The notes beneath the pieces are model-generated. The model saw only the letters and a list, made by a program, of their open reading frames with translations. It searched no databases and had not been told where the DNA came from. From Hominisplanchenecus faecis (GTDB lineage Bacteria; Bacillota; Clostridia; Lachnospirales; Lachnospiraceae), in contig NZ_JAJEQE010000005.1 in assembly GCF_020687205.1 (NCBI RefSeq), forward strand, positions 51,664-115,663: a DNA stretch of 64,000 bases, written 5' to 3'. Within the stretch, counting starts at the first letter, position 1; every line of letters begins with the position of its first letter. A program made the position numbers and the translations under genes. Below are positions 27,801 to 36,045 of this stretch, piece after piece.

Positions 27801-28959
27801 TCCAGAATACTTTTCCGTAAAGTCCGTCATTGATGTTCAAAAGACTTTCTTCTATGCTCAGGTTATAAACTGCCTCCATGATCGGCATATTTTTCGCTTC
27901 AAAGATCGGCTCCCCGCTCACATCCTGTGACAAAGTCCATTCTTTCTTTTCGCCCTGCTGACTGACAGTGATGCTTTTTCCGTCTTTTGAGACCGCAAGA
28001 CCTGCTGTACCTTCGATACGGTCACCCAAAATCTCATAGGTATGCTCTTTTGCCGGCGTATTTAATTTCCACTGTGCACTGTACCACTTGATCAGTGTAT
28101 CACCGGTAGCCGTTACCTTTCCCGGATACTGTGACTGATACTCGACATTCAGACCGCATTTTGGATATTTTCGATTATAGAATACCAGATAACCATTAAT
28201 ATTGCCGATTTTCCACTGTCCTTCTTCCTGTACATTTCCATTTTCCGACGGTACTGTTTCCTGATTTTCGCCCTTTAAAATCATATAGTTTCCGGTCGAT
28301 ACATTCTGAATCGTATACCATCCGTCCTCATTTGGAATCAGATTCCACAAAGATGCCTCTGTATCATACGCTTCTGTTCCGGTATCTGCATAGGCAATCG
28401 AACCATTCTGCTCTGTGATTCTCTGGCTTTTCCAGCGATTCTCCATATGTACTTTCTGATAACTCTGCTGCTCGTCTGCAGTCTTTTCCGAATCAACATA
28501 AGTTAGCGTAAGTTTATCAATGTTCCAGGTTGCTCCCATATTGCTTACCGTTAAAACCTGTTCCCCTTCATCCAGCCACAGCGTTGCCGTCACATCCCGA
28601 TAAGTATTCCAGTTCTTTGTATTTGGGATTGAAATTTTCTCTGAAACATTTCCTCCACAGTTCAGAAGAGCAATTCCTCCATCCTGTTTCGTTCCAACTG
28701 TCAGTGTAATCTGATAATTTCCTGCTTTTTCAATTTGAATCTTATAACTTAAGCAGTCCAGATTATCAAAATCTCCTACATACTTACCGCCGCTTGCGTT
28801 TTTGTTGTTGGTCATTACCTTTAATTTTCCCGAATAACTGCTATAATCTTCTGCTTCAATCAACATCGGTTCCGCTGCATATACTGCTGCCGGTATTGCC
28901 GGAACAGAAGTAATGACCATAGCTACTGCCAGGCTCGCTGCCCACCATTTCTTTTTCAT
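24820..28959 (-). CDS. secreted multimodular six-hairpin glycosidase with CBM6-type, FIVAR and dockerin modules
   Basis: Predicted exported enzyme of 1379 residues; the start at 28959 has AGGAGGTG 4-6 nt upstream. Approximate order: signal peptide 1-28; CBM6/35-like domain 31-155 (IEAEDYSSYSG); a beta-trefoil-like region 185-300; a catalytic alpha/alpha six-hairpin domain 360-760 (VFWTGTNWHKVWTRDTAMS, acidic VWEEDTGTGGSYPNS); an Ig-like spacer; a second CBM6/35-like domain 900-1045 (VYEAEDGTYNAENF); about four FIVAR helix bundles 1050-1310; and a C-terminal dockerin with two calcium loops (GDVDGNGKIGTSD, ADVNGDKAADTQD). WTRDT resembles the debranching/GH63-like clan, but the GH family and substrate are unassigned. 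FIVAR followed by dockerin is typical of secreted glycan-degrading enzymes of gut clostridia. No cohesin partner is in the window. Confidence 0.85.
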   Translation of the reverse strand: MKKKWWAASLAVAMVITSVPAIPAAVYAAEPMLIEAEDYSSYSGKLKVMTNNKNASGGKYVGDFDNLDCLSYKIQIEKAGNYQITLTVGTKQDGGIALLNCGGNVSEKISIPNTKNWNTYRDVTATLWLDEGEQVLTVSNMGATWNIDKLTLTYVDSEKTADEQQSYQKVHMENRWKSQRITEQNGSIAYADTGTEAYDTEASLWNLIPNEDGWYTIQNVSTGNYMILKGENQETVPSENGNVQEEGQWKIGNINGYLVFYNRKYPKCGLNVEYQSQYPGKVTATGDTLIKWYSAQWKLNTPAKEHTYEILGDRIEGTAGLAVSKDGKSITVSQQGEKKEWTLSQDVSGEPIFEAKNMPIMEAVYNLSIEESLLNINDGLYGKVFWTGTNWHKVWTRDTAMSVQYSLAWIFPEETKNSILEKIVGGTENPRVWEEDTGTGGSYPNSVDRIIMEIAGFELYKTTGDKEFLEKIYEISKNTLEQDYHVAYDEQSGLFKGETGGLDHRSKTYPDWMDEREQNSIYNITESKAANANIIFAQALQIMEESAEILGKDESEVKEWNRRYESLKKAINEHFWLEERKMYASWEYPQYMGSPVADKVDVIANGYALLSDVASESQKQQIMENYPLVIYGADTVWPQKNGRQASAIYHNRGVWPGWETAMMIGAKENGNLQLADEIFKSCVRGAGMSLTNKEVINFETGEGVHSDRQLWSIAGTLAGYYRVLFGMNYDTDGILFTPYVPEWMNGPFVLKNYKYRNAVLNLTVSGKGDTLESITVNGEEKPLDYVLPADASGTYEIVMKVSDSGKRSKIHLEEDSFAVCPDMPVLTEESDGRLTWDENPDYTYKLWTGSEYVPVSSGSYQPDRSKYGTYSLVATDQNGVTSEMSKPIMVSPENSKLVYEAEDGTYNAENFENTAQGYSGRGYVVDFLDRKTDLAIEVDVLQSGNYQLSMIYNNYGNATTGQDCAMRSVYVDGKEIGTLIFPIVNFDFQQSPHLYVNLEKGKHTVEIRYNVSDWYDTNMATIRGTKKNSVSYDSLTLQYLGERKGKGETAAKGLDQIITMLENLDDSQYTDESWKDLETAVKEAKAVWANEHSSQKKLDQALDALLKTFGNLEYAVQKVHLEVAVQTAEQLLAEAVNYEDMDALQMAVEEGKALLSNTAATQEEADQAAERILTLLAKSSKKADVKSLESLIEQANKFTNEKFTSGSFKNLQDQIEKAEAVLSNTEREEDEIAKAYEELLQAIIGLERKANKAALQAVIARAEAVLASSDCYTASTLDGLEELLADAKEVYQKEDAVQQEVNEAVKSLTLKVAEARLKGDVDGNGKIGTSDSVLLLQYAAEMTVLDEISAESADVNGDKAADTQDAVWILQYASEKTEQ

Positions 28960-29028
28960 ATTGCACCTCCTGTTTTTCGTATAACGAACTTTCTTTTGCC
29001 CTTTCATTATACTGTACTTTTTTCAGAA

Positions 29029-29058
29029 AGTATATGCATTTTTATACGATTTTAACAA
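29029..29058 (-). promoter_or_regulatory. candidate promoter of the glycosidase gene
   Basis: On the minus strand TTGTTA (29053-29058), 18-nt spacer, TATACT (29029-29034), about 70 nt before the start codon. No catabolite-control site is recognised. Confidence 0.55.
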
Positions 29059-29097
29059 TTTTTCTTGCGTTTTTGTTTGATTTTCAGTAATTTTATA

Positions 29098-31638
29098 TTA
29101 TATTTTCTCTTGTATTCTGTATTTACCCATCATCAAAATGCATAGAGAACACAATACCACGATCAGTGCTGCTGCCCCCTGCTCTTCTCCTTTCTTTTGA
29201 TTCTGTTCTTGCTCTTTTGTCTCATTTGATAAAGGATCCATCTCTTTCTGCAAAAAGCCTGCTTTTTTCTGCTTTTCCCCATGTGTTTCGTTTTCTGTCT
29301 GTTTCTGTGTCTCAAAGATTCTGTTCTTGTGCTTCCCTTTCTTCTCCGGCAGCAGCTTTTTCCGTTCGAGTTCTTTTTCCAGTTCTTCTTTCAGAAGATA
29401 GCGTACTTCTTTATTTCCGGCTGTATCAAAAATTTTCAGCTGCCACTTTTCTCCATGGTCAAAGGAGATCTCCCAGCTGCTTTCCTGATTTTTGCTCTCT
29501 TTATACAGGCTGCCATTTTTGCAGAGCCAAATTTTTGCAAAATCAACATTATCTTCGCAGATCGTCTGAACCTGAAAGCCTTTTTCTGTTGCTTTTATTG
29601 GATCGATCACACAGATCGGCGGTGTCCGGTCAATCGCAAAGTCCCGGCACAATATTTTTTCTTTTTCCGGCAGCTGATGTCCTGCTTCATCCTCCAGAAA
29701 AAGCTTCAGACTGTACCTTCCTTCTTTTTCAAAGACGGTCTCCGCCAGTTCATAATCATATTCCATAAATCCTTCCGCTGTTTGTCTGTTTCGTTTCTGA
29801 TAATCTTTCCCTTCTTCCAAATTTCTTGCTTTTCCGTCAAATATGCATTGCAGTTCTTCCTTTTGCATTTTGTTGACATCCCACACCCGTAATTTTAACT
29901 TCTGTCCCTGCTGTGCTGTTTTCTGTTTCAGAAATTTTTGCATGGAAGCATCCGTCGTAAGCTTCGGACCGGAGCGGTTCACTGCAAAACAGATTTCCTG
30001 CTCTTCCTGATTCCCTGCAAGATCTTCCGCATAGATTTTCAGCCGATACCAGCCATCTTTCAGATATACATCATCGCCGCTCTCCCCTGTATTACTGCCG
30101 CTGCTTTTCTTATCTTTCAATTCTGCCTTTCCCTTTTTCCAGTTTACAGGTATGTCCAAAAGCTGTTCTTCTTTTGCGGATCTTCCGGTTCTTTTGTACA
30201 GCTTTATGTAACTCTTCTTTTGATTTAAATAAAATTCTTCCAGGGAAATCTTTACTTTATAATCAGAAAGCAAGATCTGATTCTGCGGCATCCCCTGTAT
30301 GACAATCTCCGGTGATGTACGGTCGATCACAACTTTTCCGACCGGAAGATATCTGGTATTTCCAAAGACATCTGTCAGTTTTACATACGGATACCAGATT
30401 CCTTCTTCCTGAATCTCAATCTGCTTTCCTTCTCTCCATTCTCCCTGCTTCTGTGTGATCTGTCCGTCATCCAGTTTTTCCCTTGCAAGATACCACTGAA
30501 TCTGAACTTCTCCCTCTGTGTCATCCTGCACATTTTCTGCACTGCAAACACAGAAATCCGATGTAAAAAGCTGCTTCTGTTTCTTTCCGTTTAATCTGAC
30601 TTCTGCACTCGGTGCTTCCTCATCCACTTCATATGAAATTTCTGTTTTCTTTGACCTCGCCTGCAGCTCCCCGTTTTTTTGGCGACGCTCCATCACAAAA
30701 TTCCATCTTCCTTCTCCATAAAGAGGCTGTGATACGTTTGTCTGATTGTATCCGCTTCCTTTTGTCGGCTGTGCTTCCAGAATAGCACCTTTTGAGATAC
30801 GATAAACCTTTCTTTTTGAATCATACACACATTTTCCATATCTTGCCCTGATTTTTATATTTTCCGGATTTGGATCTGTCTCCTCCAGAATAACATTTCC
30901 TTTTGCAGTATATCGTTTATCTTCCGGAGCATAACAATAATTGGCATTTTTGCCAGCGACTTCTTCTTTTAAAGTCAAAGCTCCCTGATATACCAGATAC
31001 TGTCCATTCTGATATATCGGACTGTCTTTCTGTAAAACGTTCTCATCAATCCAGACTTTCGGCATTACAAACCCTCCCGGCGGCTGATTGCTCGCCTCTC
31101 CGTTTTTCATAAATCCACTGATCTGAATCGCATTTTTTTCATCCGAAAATCTTAAATTTTCTGTTTTGTTGTCCGCAAAATACCCTTTGTTTGCATCACT
31201 GATCGACACTTGAAGAATTTTCGGCACAATTTCCACCTTTGTCTCCAGAGCTGCCTTTCTGCACTCCAACACGTACGCATCCGCATCGGTCCCTGCAATT
31301 TCATACTCCACATCTACTCGCCAGATCCCGACATTTTTTGAAACAGCATAGCCACACACAACCAGATCGGCGGCTTCTGCGTCCGGTTTACCTCCTTCCC
31401 ACTGTGCCCTCACTTCCAGATCTACTTTACGTGAATCGTCAAAGATCTTTTTTCCGTTTTTCGGATATGCCTCGTAGACGATCACTTTTTTCCTGTTTTT
31501 TACTTTTTCTCTATCGTGATCTTCTTCGCTGATTTTCGTAACTGCTTCTCTCCTTCTTTCTGTGGCACCTGTTTCCGCTTTCACTTTCAAAATATGAAAG
31601 CAAATCATACAACAACATATTCCCATCAAAAATATCAT
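29098..31638 (-). CDS. membrane-anchored surface protein with Ig-like repeats
   Basis: 846 residues, family not recognised. There is a hydrophobic N-terminal signal (1-22) and a single C-terminal membrane segment near 820-840 (GAAALIVVLCSLCILMMG) with a short basic tail, so the body is predicted to be outside the cell, tethered at the C-terminus. Four beta-sandwich units are marked by recurrent starts DEEAPSAEV, DRTSPEIVI, NRSGPKLTT and DRTPPICVI, each ending in a DxxGN-type motif (DLAGNQ, DTAGNK), as in bacterial Ig-like domains. A charged Lys/Glu/Gln stalk precedes the membrane segment. It lies 22 nt after the Ser/Thr kinase gene, so the two are probably co-transcribed, and the kinase may regulate or sense it. 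Confidence 0.75.
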   Translation of the reverse strand: MIFLMGICCCMICFHILKVKAETGATERRREAVTKISEEDHDREKVKNRKKVIVYEAYPKNGKKIFDDSRKVDLEVRAQWEGGKPDAEAADLVVCGYAVSKNVGIWRVDVEYEIAGTDADAYVLECRKAALETKVEIVPKILQVSISDANKGYFADNKTENLRFSDEKNAIQISGFMKNGEASNQPPGGFVMPKVWIDENVLQKDSPIYQNGQYLVYQGALTLKEEVAGKNANYCYAPEDKRYTAKGNVILEETDPNPENIKIRARYGKCVYDSKRKVYRISKGAILEAQPTKGSGYNQTNVSQPLYGEGRWNFVMERRQKNGELQARSKKTEISYEVDEEAPSAEVRLNGKKQKQLFTSDFCVCSAENVQDDTEGEVQIQWYLAREKLDDGQITQKQGEWREGKQIEIQEEGIWYPYVKLTDVFGNTRYLPVGKVVIDRTSPEIVIQGMPQNQILLSDYKVKISLEEFYLNQKKSYIKLYKRTGRSAKEEQLLDIPVNWKKGKAELKDKKSSGSNTGESGDDVYLKDGWYRLKIYAEDLAGNQEEQEICFAVNRSGPKLTTDASMQKFLKQKTAQQGQKLKLRVWDVNKMQKEELQCIFDGKARNLEEGKDYQKRNRQTAEGFMEYDYELAETVFEKEGRYSLKLFLEDEAGHQLPEKEKILCRDFAIDRTPPICVIDPIKATEKGFQVQTICEDNVDFAKIWLCKNGSLYKESKNQESSWEISFDHGEKWQLKIFDTAGNKEVRYLLKEELEKELERKKLLPEKKGKHKNRIFETQKQTENETHGEKQKKAGFLQKEMDPLSNETKEQEQNQKKGEEQGAAALIVVLCSLCILMMGKYRIQEKI

Positions 31639-31660
31639 TTTGCATATTCTGCCCTTTTGC

Positions 31661-33049
31661 TTACTCCATTGTTTCTTTTCGATTGCTCACACCCCGTTTC
31701 CATTCCTGTACTTCTTCCTCTGTAATTTCATTTTTCTGAAACCATTCTCTGTATAAATCCATTATCCGCTGCATTTCTTCCTCTTCTTTTTTCTGTTGTT
31801 CCATTCTTTCATTTATCGTCGCTTTCTGCGGCATCTTATTTTTTGCTACACCATCTTTTTGTGTATCATCCTTCGTTTTTATAAATTTTTCAATCCAGTT
31901 TTCTGCATATTGTTCTCCTCCATTTTCCACATAAAAAAAGTGATAGATGACAGATAATTGCCCTGCGAAACGATGATAAGCTCTCCTGTTTTTCTGAAGA
32001 TCACTTTCCGTATAGAAGAGAAGCGACATAAGTTCCTGGTGTTCCTGACGATCCACCTGTCCATCTTCCATGATACTTTCTAAAAATTGCTGATAACCTT
32101 CTTCCCGACCGGGAAATAAGAATATTGCTGATTTGTAATCTGATATGTCTTTCTGACTTAAATAAGTTTGATATAAGTGTTCTCGTTTCTGCTCATCCTG
32201 AATGGAAATTTCGATGCTTCCAAGTACGGATACGGTAATGATCATCAGAGCTGAAAACAGGCTCATCCTTCTTGTAATGTGCAGATAATCTCTGAATGCT
32301 TTTTTCACTTCTGCAACATTTTGAAACCGTTCATCCGGATCCTGTCTTGTGCACTTTTCCAGAATCCGTCCAAGCGGAGAATAACTCTTTTTTCTTTTCC
32401 GCTGCTTTTTTTCTAAAATCCACTGCAATGTTCTGCCAAGAGCGTAGATATCCGTTCTCGCATCAAGACTCCTCTGCTGCTCCTGTTCCGGTGCCATAAA
32501 TCCTCTGGTACCCATAATGCAAAAATCGTCGTTCTGGAAACCCGCCCCGTCCGGATCAATGAGTTTTAATCTTCCCTCTTTTGTCAGAACCACATTGGAA
32601 GGTTTTAAATCCTGATAAAGAATCGCCGGCTGTGACATATGAAGGCAGTACAGTGCATCGCACAGCTCTATCCCCCATTTCGCTGCTTTTCTCCCGGAAA
32701 TTCTTTTTTTCTTTTCTCCTGTCGTTAGGATATGCTCTTTCAGGCTCTCTCCTTCAAGATACTCCATAATAAAACAGCACATCTCCTGCTCCTGTAAAAG
32801 ATCATAAATTTTCACAAGTCCGGAATGCTCCATACTTGCCCATGCCCGTAGAAGAGCTACTTTCTGTGAAGCTGCATCGATGGCTTTTGCCGCCCGCAAA
32901 GCACCGGTTGCCTGGTGAAACACAAGCCATACTGCTCCTGTCCTCCCCTGTCCTATCCTGCGGATCAGAAAATAACCATGGTGATTCAACAGATGTTCCA
33001 TTTGCTTTTTGCACTGCACCTGCTCCTGATTTTGTTCTTTCGCCGTCAT
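31661..33049 (-). CDS. membrane Ser/Thr protein kinase
   Basis: About 462 residues. The kinase domain (about 25-275) has a Gly loop GQGRTGAVW, a lysine in LRAAKAID, a catalytic loop YQDLKPSNVV (His and Arg of HRD replaced by Tyr and Gln, catalytic Asp, Lys and Asn kept), a DPD in place of DFG (KLIDPDGAG), and APE and DxxALG motifs (DIYALGRTL). One membrane segment follows (ALMIITVSVLGSIEI) and then a helical, charged C-terminal region of about 160 residues with no PASTA repeats. The start is uncertain: ATG at 33049 follows the stop of the preceding gene by 1 nt, ATG at 33067 or TTG at 33103 would overlap it, and none has a good ribosome site. It probably belongs with the Ig-like gene downstream. 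Confidence 0.82.
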   Translation of the reverse strand: MTAKEQNQEQVQCKKQMEHLLNHHGYFLIRRIGQGRTGAVWLVFHQATGALRAAKAIDAASQKVALLRAWASMEHSGLVKIYDLLQEQEMCCFIMEYLEGESLKEHILTTGEKKKRISGRKAAKWGIELCDALYCLHMSQPAILYQDLKPSNVVLTKEGRLKLIDPDGAGFQNDDFCIMGTRGFMAPEQEQQRSLDARTDIYALGRTLQWILEKKQRKRKKSYSPLGRILEKCTRQDPDERFQNVAEVKKAFRDYLHITRRMSLFSALMIITVSVLGSIEISIQDEQKREHLYQTYLSQKDISDYKSAIFLFPGREEGYQQFLESIMEDGQVDRQEHQELMSLLFYTESDLQKNRRAYHRFAGQLSVIYHFFYVENGGEQYAENWIEKFIKTKDDTQKDGVAKNKMPQKATINERMEQQKKEEEEMQRIMDLYREWFQKNEITEEEVQEWKRGVSNRKETME

Positions 33050-33050
33050 A

Positions 33051-34034
33051 TTACTCTGATATGGCATTCTCAAATTGTCCGATATTATCTGCCATGACTG
33101 CAAATCTGAGCCATTTTTTTAAAGTTTTCGCATCTTGTTGTTTTAACTTTTCTTCCAGTTTTTCTGGTATATTGTCTTTATATTTCAGGATTTCCAGAAG
33201 AGCTTCCAGACAGCCTTCTTTTTCTCCTTCTTCATACGCTTCTTCTCTCTGTACGGCAATATCCATCTCATAATCGTATTCTGCTATCAACATATTGATG
33301 ACCTCACTTCCCTTTTTGCGAATATATCCTGCCAGGATGCCTTTTTCGATACACTCCTGAATAGCATAGCGATATGCTTCTTTTGTCCCTGCATCCTGAT
33401 ACTTTCTTACAGTATCAATAAACAGACCATATTCCTTTAGCACATCACACTTATCCAAAATTTCATGCTTTGCACTCGGATTAATATTAATCACTCTGAC
33501 TTTCAATTCAAGCATAGGATTCCCATCCTGCATAAGATAAACATCTGACAGTTTTAATTCTGATTCGTTCTCTAACTTTTCTGTTCCATTATAAAAAGTG
33601 TAAAACTCCGGCATTGGAAGTTTTACCATTCCTTTTCTGTAGCGTTCTCTTACCGGTACAAGTTGCTCATATGTCCTGCCAATATACAGAAGACTCCTGA
33701 GCGGCATATTCCGGTTGATCGTTGACTGATGTTCTGTCAAAACAAGTACTTTTCCATTTACACCAAAAGAAATATCATTCTGAAAATTTAAATACAGTGC
33801 ATTTTCTACACGCATTTTCTGAATGACAGTTCCTTCCGGCAATGGTTCTTCATGCAGTGCATTATATAATGCAATATCATTTTCTTCTGCATTTTCATCA
33901 TTATAAAACAAATCTACCAGTATACTGTTCTTAATTTCTCTGTTTTCTTTTGCTTTATAAGATACCTTCTCTGGCATATCATGAATAGCTACATCTGCGT
34001 ATACAATCTGCTTTTGATTCTTTTGTTTTTGCAT
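33051..34034 (-). CDS. PD-(D/E)XK nuclease-family transposase (Rpn-like)
   Basis: 327 residues. The core motif LTEHQSTINRNMPLRSLLYIGR near 100-120 is typical of the PD-(D/E)XK transposase/recombination-promoting nuclease family, which occurs in many scattered copies in Lachnospiraceae genomes. The C-terminal third is helical (ending in KLEEKLKQQDAKTLKKWL). The gene has its own near-perfect promoter (34200-34228) and a ribosome site AAAGGGG before the ATG. Its stop abuts the kinase start, and it lies between the kinase and a camelysin-like gene, which suggests insertion into an existing operon. Whether it moves by itself is unknown. Confidence 0.8.
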   Translation of the reverse strand: MQKQKNQKQIVYADVAIHDMPEKVSYKAKENREIKNSILVDLFYNDENAEENDIALYNALHEEPLPEGTVIQKMRVENALYLNFQNDISFGVNGKVLVLTEHQSTINRNMPLRSLLYIGRTYEQLVPVRERYRKGMVKLPMPEFYTFYNGTEKLENESELKLSDVYLMQDGNPMLELKVRVININPSAKHEILDKCDVLKEYGLFIDTVRKYQDAGTKEAYRYAIQECIEKGILAGYIRKKGSEVINMLIAEYDYEMDIAVQREEAYEEGEKEGCLEALLEILKYKDNIPEKLEEKLKQQDAKTLKKWLRFAVMADNIGQFENAISE

Positions 34035-34199
34035 AAGACTGCCCCTTTCTTTTGTTTGTACGAAGCAGTCTGTCCGAATTCAGTATACACAAACCCAAGC
34101 AGTTTTTTCAAGCCGCTTCGCACAGGTTCCTTATTTTCTTTTCTCATTGGATTTTCCTGCCGAACGGCATTGAAAAACAGATTTTTTTGATATGTTGCT

Positions 34200-34228
34200 A
34201 TTATAATGTAAAAGTGATATAATGTCAA
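34200..34228 (-). promoter_or_regulatory. consensus sigma-A promoter of the PD-(D/E)XK gene
   Basis: On the minus strand TTGACA (34223-34228), 17-nt spacer, TATAAT (34200-34205): a full match to consensus. The leader of about 160 nt contains a TGCCG/CGGCA hairpin. The left end of the IS element begins about 20 nt upstream. Confidence 0.88.
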
Positions 34229-34369
34229 TAATAAGTTTTTATCCAATGCATCGTAAAACCCCTTGCTTTAGCTATGGGGATATAAGATGCGTCCATTGAA
34301 TTTACGCAAGTAATTGAAATGGACAAAATAACAATTGTATTAATTTAAAAAGTATAATATAATACAAAT

Positions 34370-34792
34370 ATGAACACAATATATAAATCAAACCACAATA
34401 TCGTCTATTCCTGCAAATATCATGTAGTATGGTGCCCAAAATATAGACGAAAAATATTAACGAATGGTGTGGATGTACGACTGAAGGAATTACTCACGGA
34501 GTATGCTGCAAATCTTTCTGTAGACATTCTGGAAATGGAGATCATGCCGGATCATGTTCATATGCTGCTGGAAGTAGATTCTCAGTTTGGCATCCACAAA
34601 ACGGTAAAATCTTTTAAAGGCTATACGTCCAGAATTTTAAGACAGGAATTTCCATATCTCAAAACGAAAATGCCGACCCTCTGGACAAACAGCTATTTTA
34701 TATCTACTGTGGGCGGAGCTCCAATGGAAGCAGTGAAACAGTATATCGAAAACCAGAAAACATCGCAAAGACAGAAGGATAAGATGGGATAA
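34370..34792 (+). CDS. tnpA: IS200/IS605 transposase TnpA (Y1 HUH enzyme)
   Basis: 140 residues, full length for the family. It carries out single-strand excision and insertion at the hairpin ends. The HUH metal site is PDHVHML and the catalytic tyrosine is in AVKQYIENQK. The N-terminal YHVVWCPKYRRKIL is the usual family signature. The stop overlaps the tnpB start (TAATG), so the two are translationally coupled. Predicted active. Confidence 0.95.
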   Translation: MNTIYKSNHNIVYSCKYHVVWCPKYRRKILTNGVDVRLKELLTEYAANLSVDILEMEIMPDHVHMLLEVDSQFGIHKTVKSFKGYTSRILRQEFPYLKTKMPTLWTNSYFISTVGGAPMEAVKQYIENQKTSQRQKDKMG

Positions 34793-35889
34793 TGCAAAAA
34801 GGGGTCAAATTCAGGATCTATCCGAACAGGGAACAGCAAAATTTAATTAATCAGACACTTGGCTGCTGCAGACTGGTCTACAACAGAGGACTTGCCATGC
34901 GTAAGGAAGCCTTTGAGAATGGAAGTAAGATCGGATATTCCCAGACTTCTGCAATGCTGACGGAACTGAAAAAGAGTGATGATTTTGCTTTTCTAAAAGC
35001 GGTGGATTCCATTGCCCTGCAACAGTCTTTGCGTGACCTCGACAGAGGTTTTGTGAACTTTTTTCAGAAACGTGCAGCACATCCGACATTCAAAAGTAAA
35101 CACAATCGACACCAGTCCTATAGAACCATAAACCAGAGGGATAATATCCGTATTGCAGGAAGATACATAAAACTGCCAAAACTTGGATTTGTCAGGATAC
35201 GCCAGTCTATGGAAGTGGGAAAAATCAATCATGTAACGATTGAACATACTCCTACAGATAAGTATTTTGTGGTTCTTAATGTGGAATTTGAGCCGCAGCC
35301 AAGACAAAACAATGGAGGCTGTATAGGCATTGATGTAGGCATTAAAGAGTTCTATACAGACAGTAACGGAAAGAGTGTGGCAAATCCGAAATATCTTGAA
35401 AAAACAATGTGTAAACTCATTCGTGAACAGCGTAGGCTGTCAAGAAAACAGAAAGGCTCTGGTAACCGCAGGAAACAGCGTGTTAAGGTTGCCCTGGTCC
35501 ATGAAAAGATTACCAACCAGAGAAATGACTTCTTACAGAAGCAGTCCACTATGCTGATCCGTGAAAACCAAACAATCTGCATAGAGGACTTGAAAGTGAA
35601 GAACATGATGCGTAATCATAAACTGGCACAGCACATCGGTTCTGCGGCATGGGGTAAGTTTTTTGATATGCTTACATACAAGTCTGCCTGGTATGGGAAT
35701 GATGTGGTCAAAGTGCCGACCATGTACCCAAGCAGTCAGACATGTTCCTGCTGTGGGTATAAAAATCCACTGGTAAAAAATCTGGCGGTCCGTGTATGGG
35801 AGTGCCCGGACTGTCATACCGTACATGACAGAGATGGCAATGCAAGTATAAATATTTTGAATAAAGGACTGCAAATGCAGTCGGCATAG
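34792..35889 (+). CDS. tnpB: IS605 OrfB / TnpB RNA-guided nuclease
   Basis: 365 residues. TnpB is the RuvC-type ancestor of Cas12 and cuts DNA matching a guide RNA made from the element's right end, which helps the element persist. The RuvC residues are all present: Asp in GIDVGIKEFYTD, Glu in ICIEDLKVKN and Asp in HDRDGNASIN. A zinc finger with four cysteines (CSCCGYKN..CPDCH) lies between the last two. The N-terminal helix-turn-helix (RIYPNREQQNLINQTLGCC) is intact. No frameshift is seen, so activity is likely. Confidence 0.95.
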   Translation: MQKGVKFRIYPNREQQNLINQTLGCCRLVYNRGLAMRKEAFENGSKIGYSQTSAMLTELKKSDDFAFLKAVDSIALQQSLRDLDRGFVNFFQKRAAHPTFKSKHNRHQSYRTINQRDNIRIAGRYIKLPKLGFVRIRQSMEVGKINHVTIEHTPTDKYFVVLNVEFEPQPRQNNGGCIGIDVGIKEFYTDSNGKSVANPKYLEKTMCKLIREQRRLSRKQKGSGNRRKQRVKVALVHEKITNQRNDFLQKQSTMLIRENQTICIEDLKVKNMMRNHKLAQHIGSAAWGKFFDMLTYKSAWYGNDVVKVPTMYPSSQTCSCCGYKNPLVKNLAVRVWECPDCHTVHDRDGNASINILNKGLQMQSA

Positions 35890-36037
35890 ATATACAAAAC
35901 TGCACCGTAGGGCATACGGGAACAGTATAATCTAGCTTGTGGACACTGTGTAAGACATTTCGATACCGTAAGGTATTCTCTAATGCAGTAGTGGTTGAAA
36001 CAAGAATCCCCCTGCTTTAGCTGTGGGGAGTGTCAAG
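35700..36037 (+). ncRNA. predicted omega/reRNA of TnpB (3' end of tnpB to IS right end)
   Basis: In IS605 elements the guide-RNA scaffold is the 3' part of tnpB plus the right end. Here 35890-36037 is non-coding and folds into short hairpins (for example CGATACCGTAAGGTATTC near 35961 and the terminal GCTTTAGC-containing stem 36008-36028). The guide itself would be the host DNA just past the right end, from about 36038. The 5' limit of the RNA is a guess; the assignment rests on family knowledge. Confidence 0.6.
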
Positions 36038-36045
36038 TATGCAAA

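Larger units (their letters stand above)
34247..36037 (+). mobile_element. complete IS200/IS605-family element
   Basis: About 1.8 kb with tnpA and tnpB in the same direction and subterminal hairpins of matching sequence at both ends: CCCC..GCTTTAGCTAT..GGGG at 34259-34279 and CCCC..GCTTTAGCTGT..GGGG at 36009-36028. The ends are not inverted repeats and no target duplication is seen, as expected for Y1 single-strand transposition. Exact boundaries are estimates: left end just after a TTTTTAT (about 34247) and right end near GTGTCAAG (about 36037). The element lies against the stop codon of the camelysin-like gene (36046). Confidence 0.85.

Noticed and set aside
33989..34246. 85-codon minus-strand frame overlapping the PD-(D/E)XK gene start
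   Set aside because: It covers the consensus promoter and leader of that gene in a different frame, and no family motif is seen.
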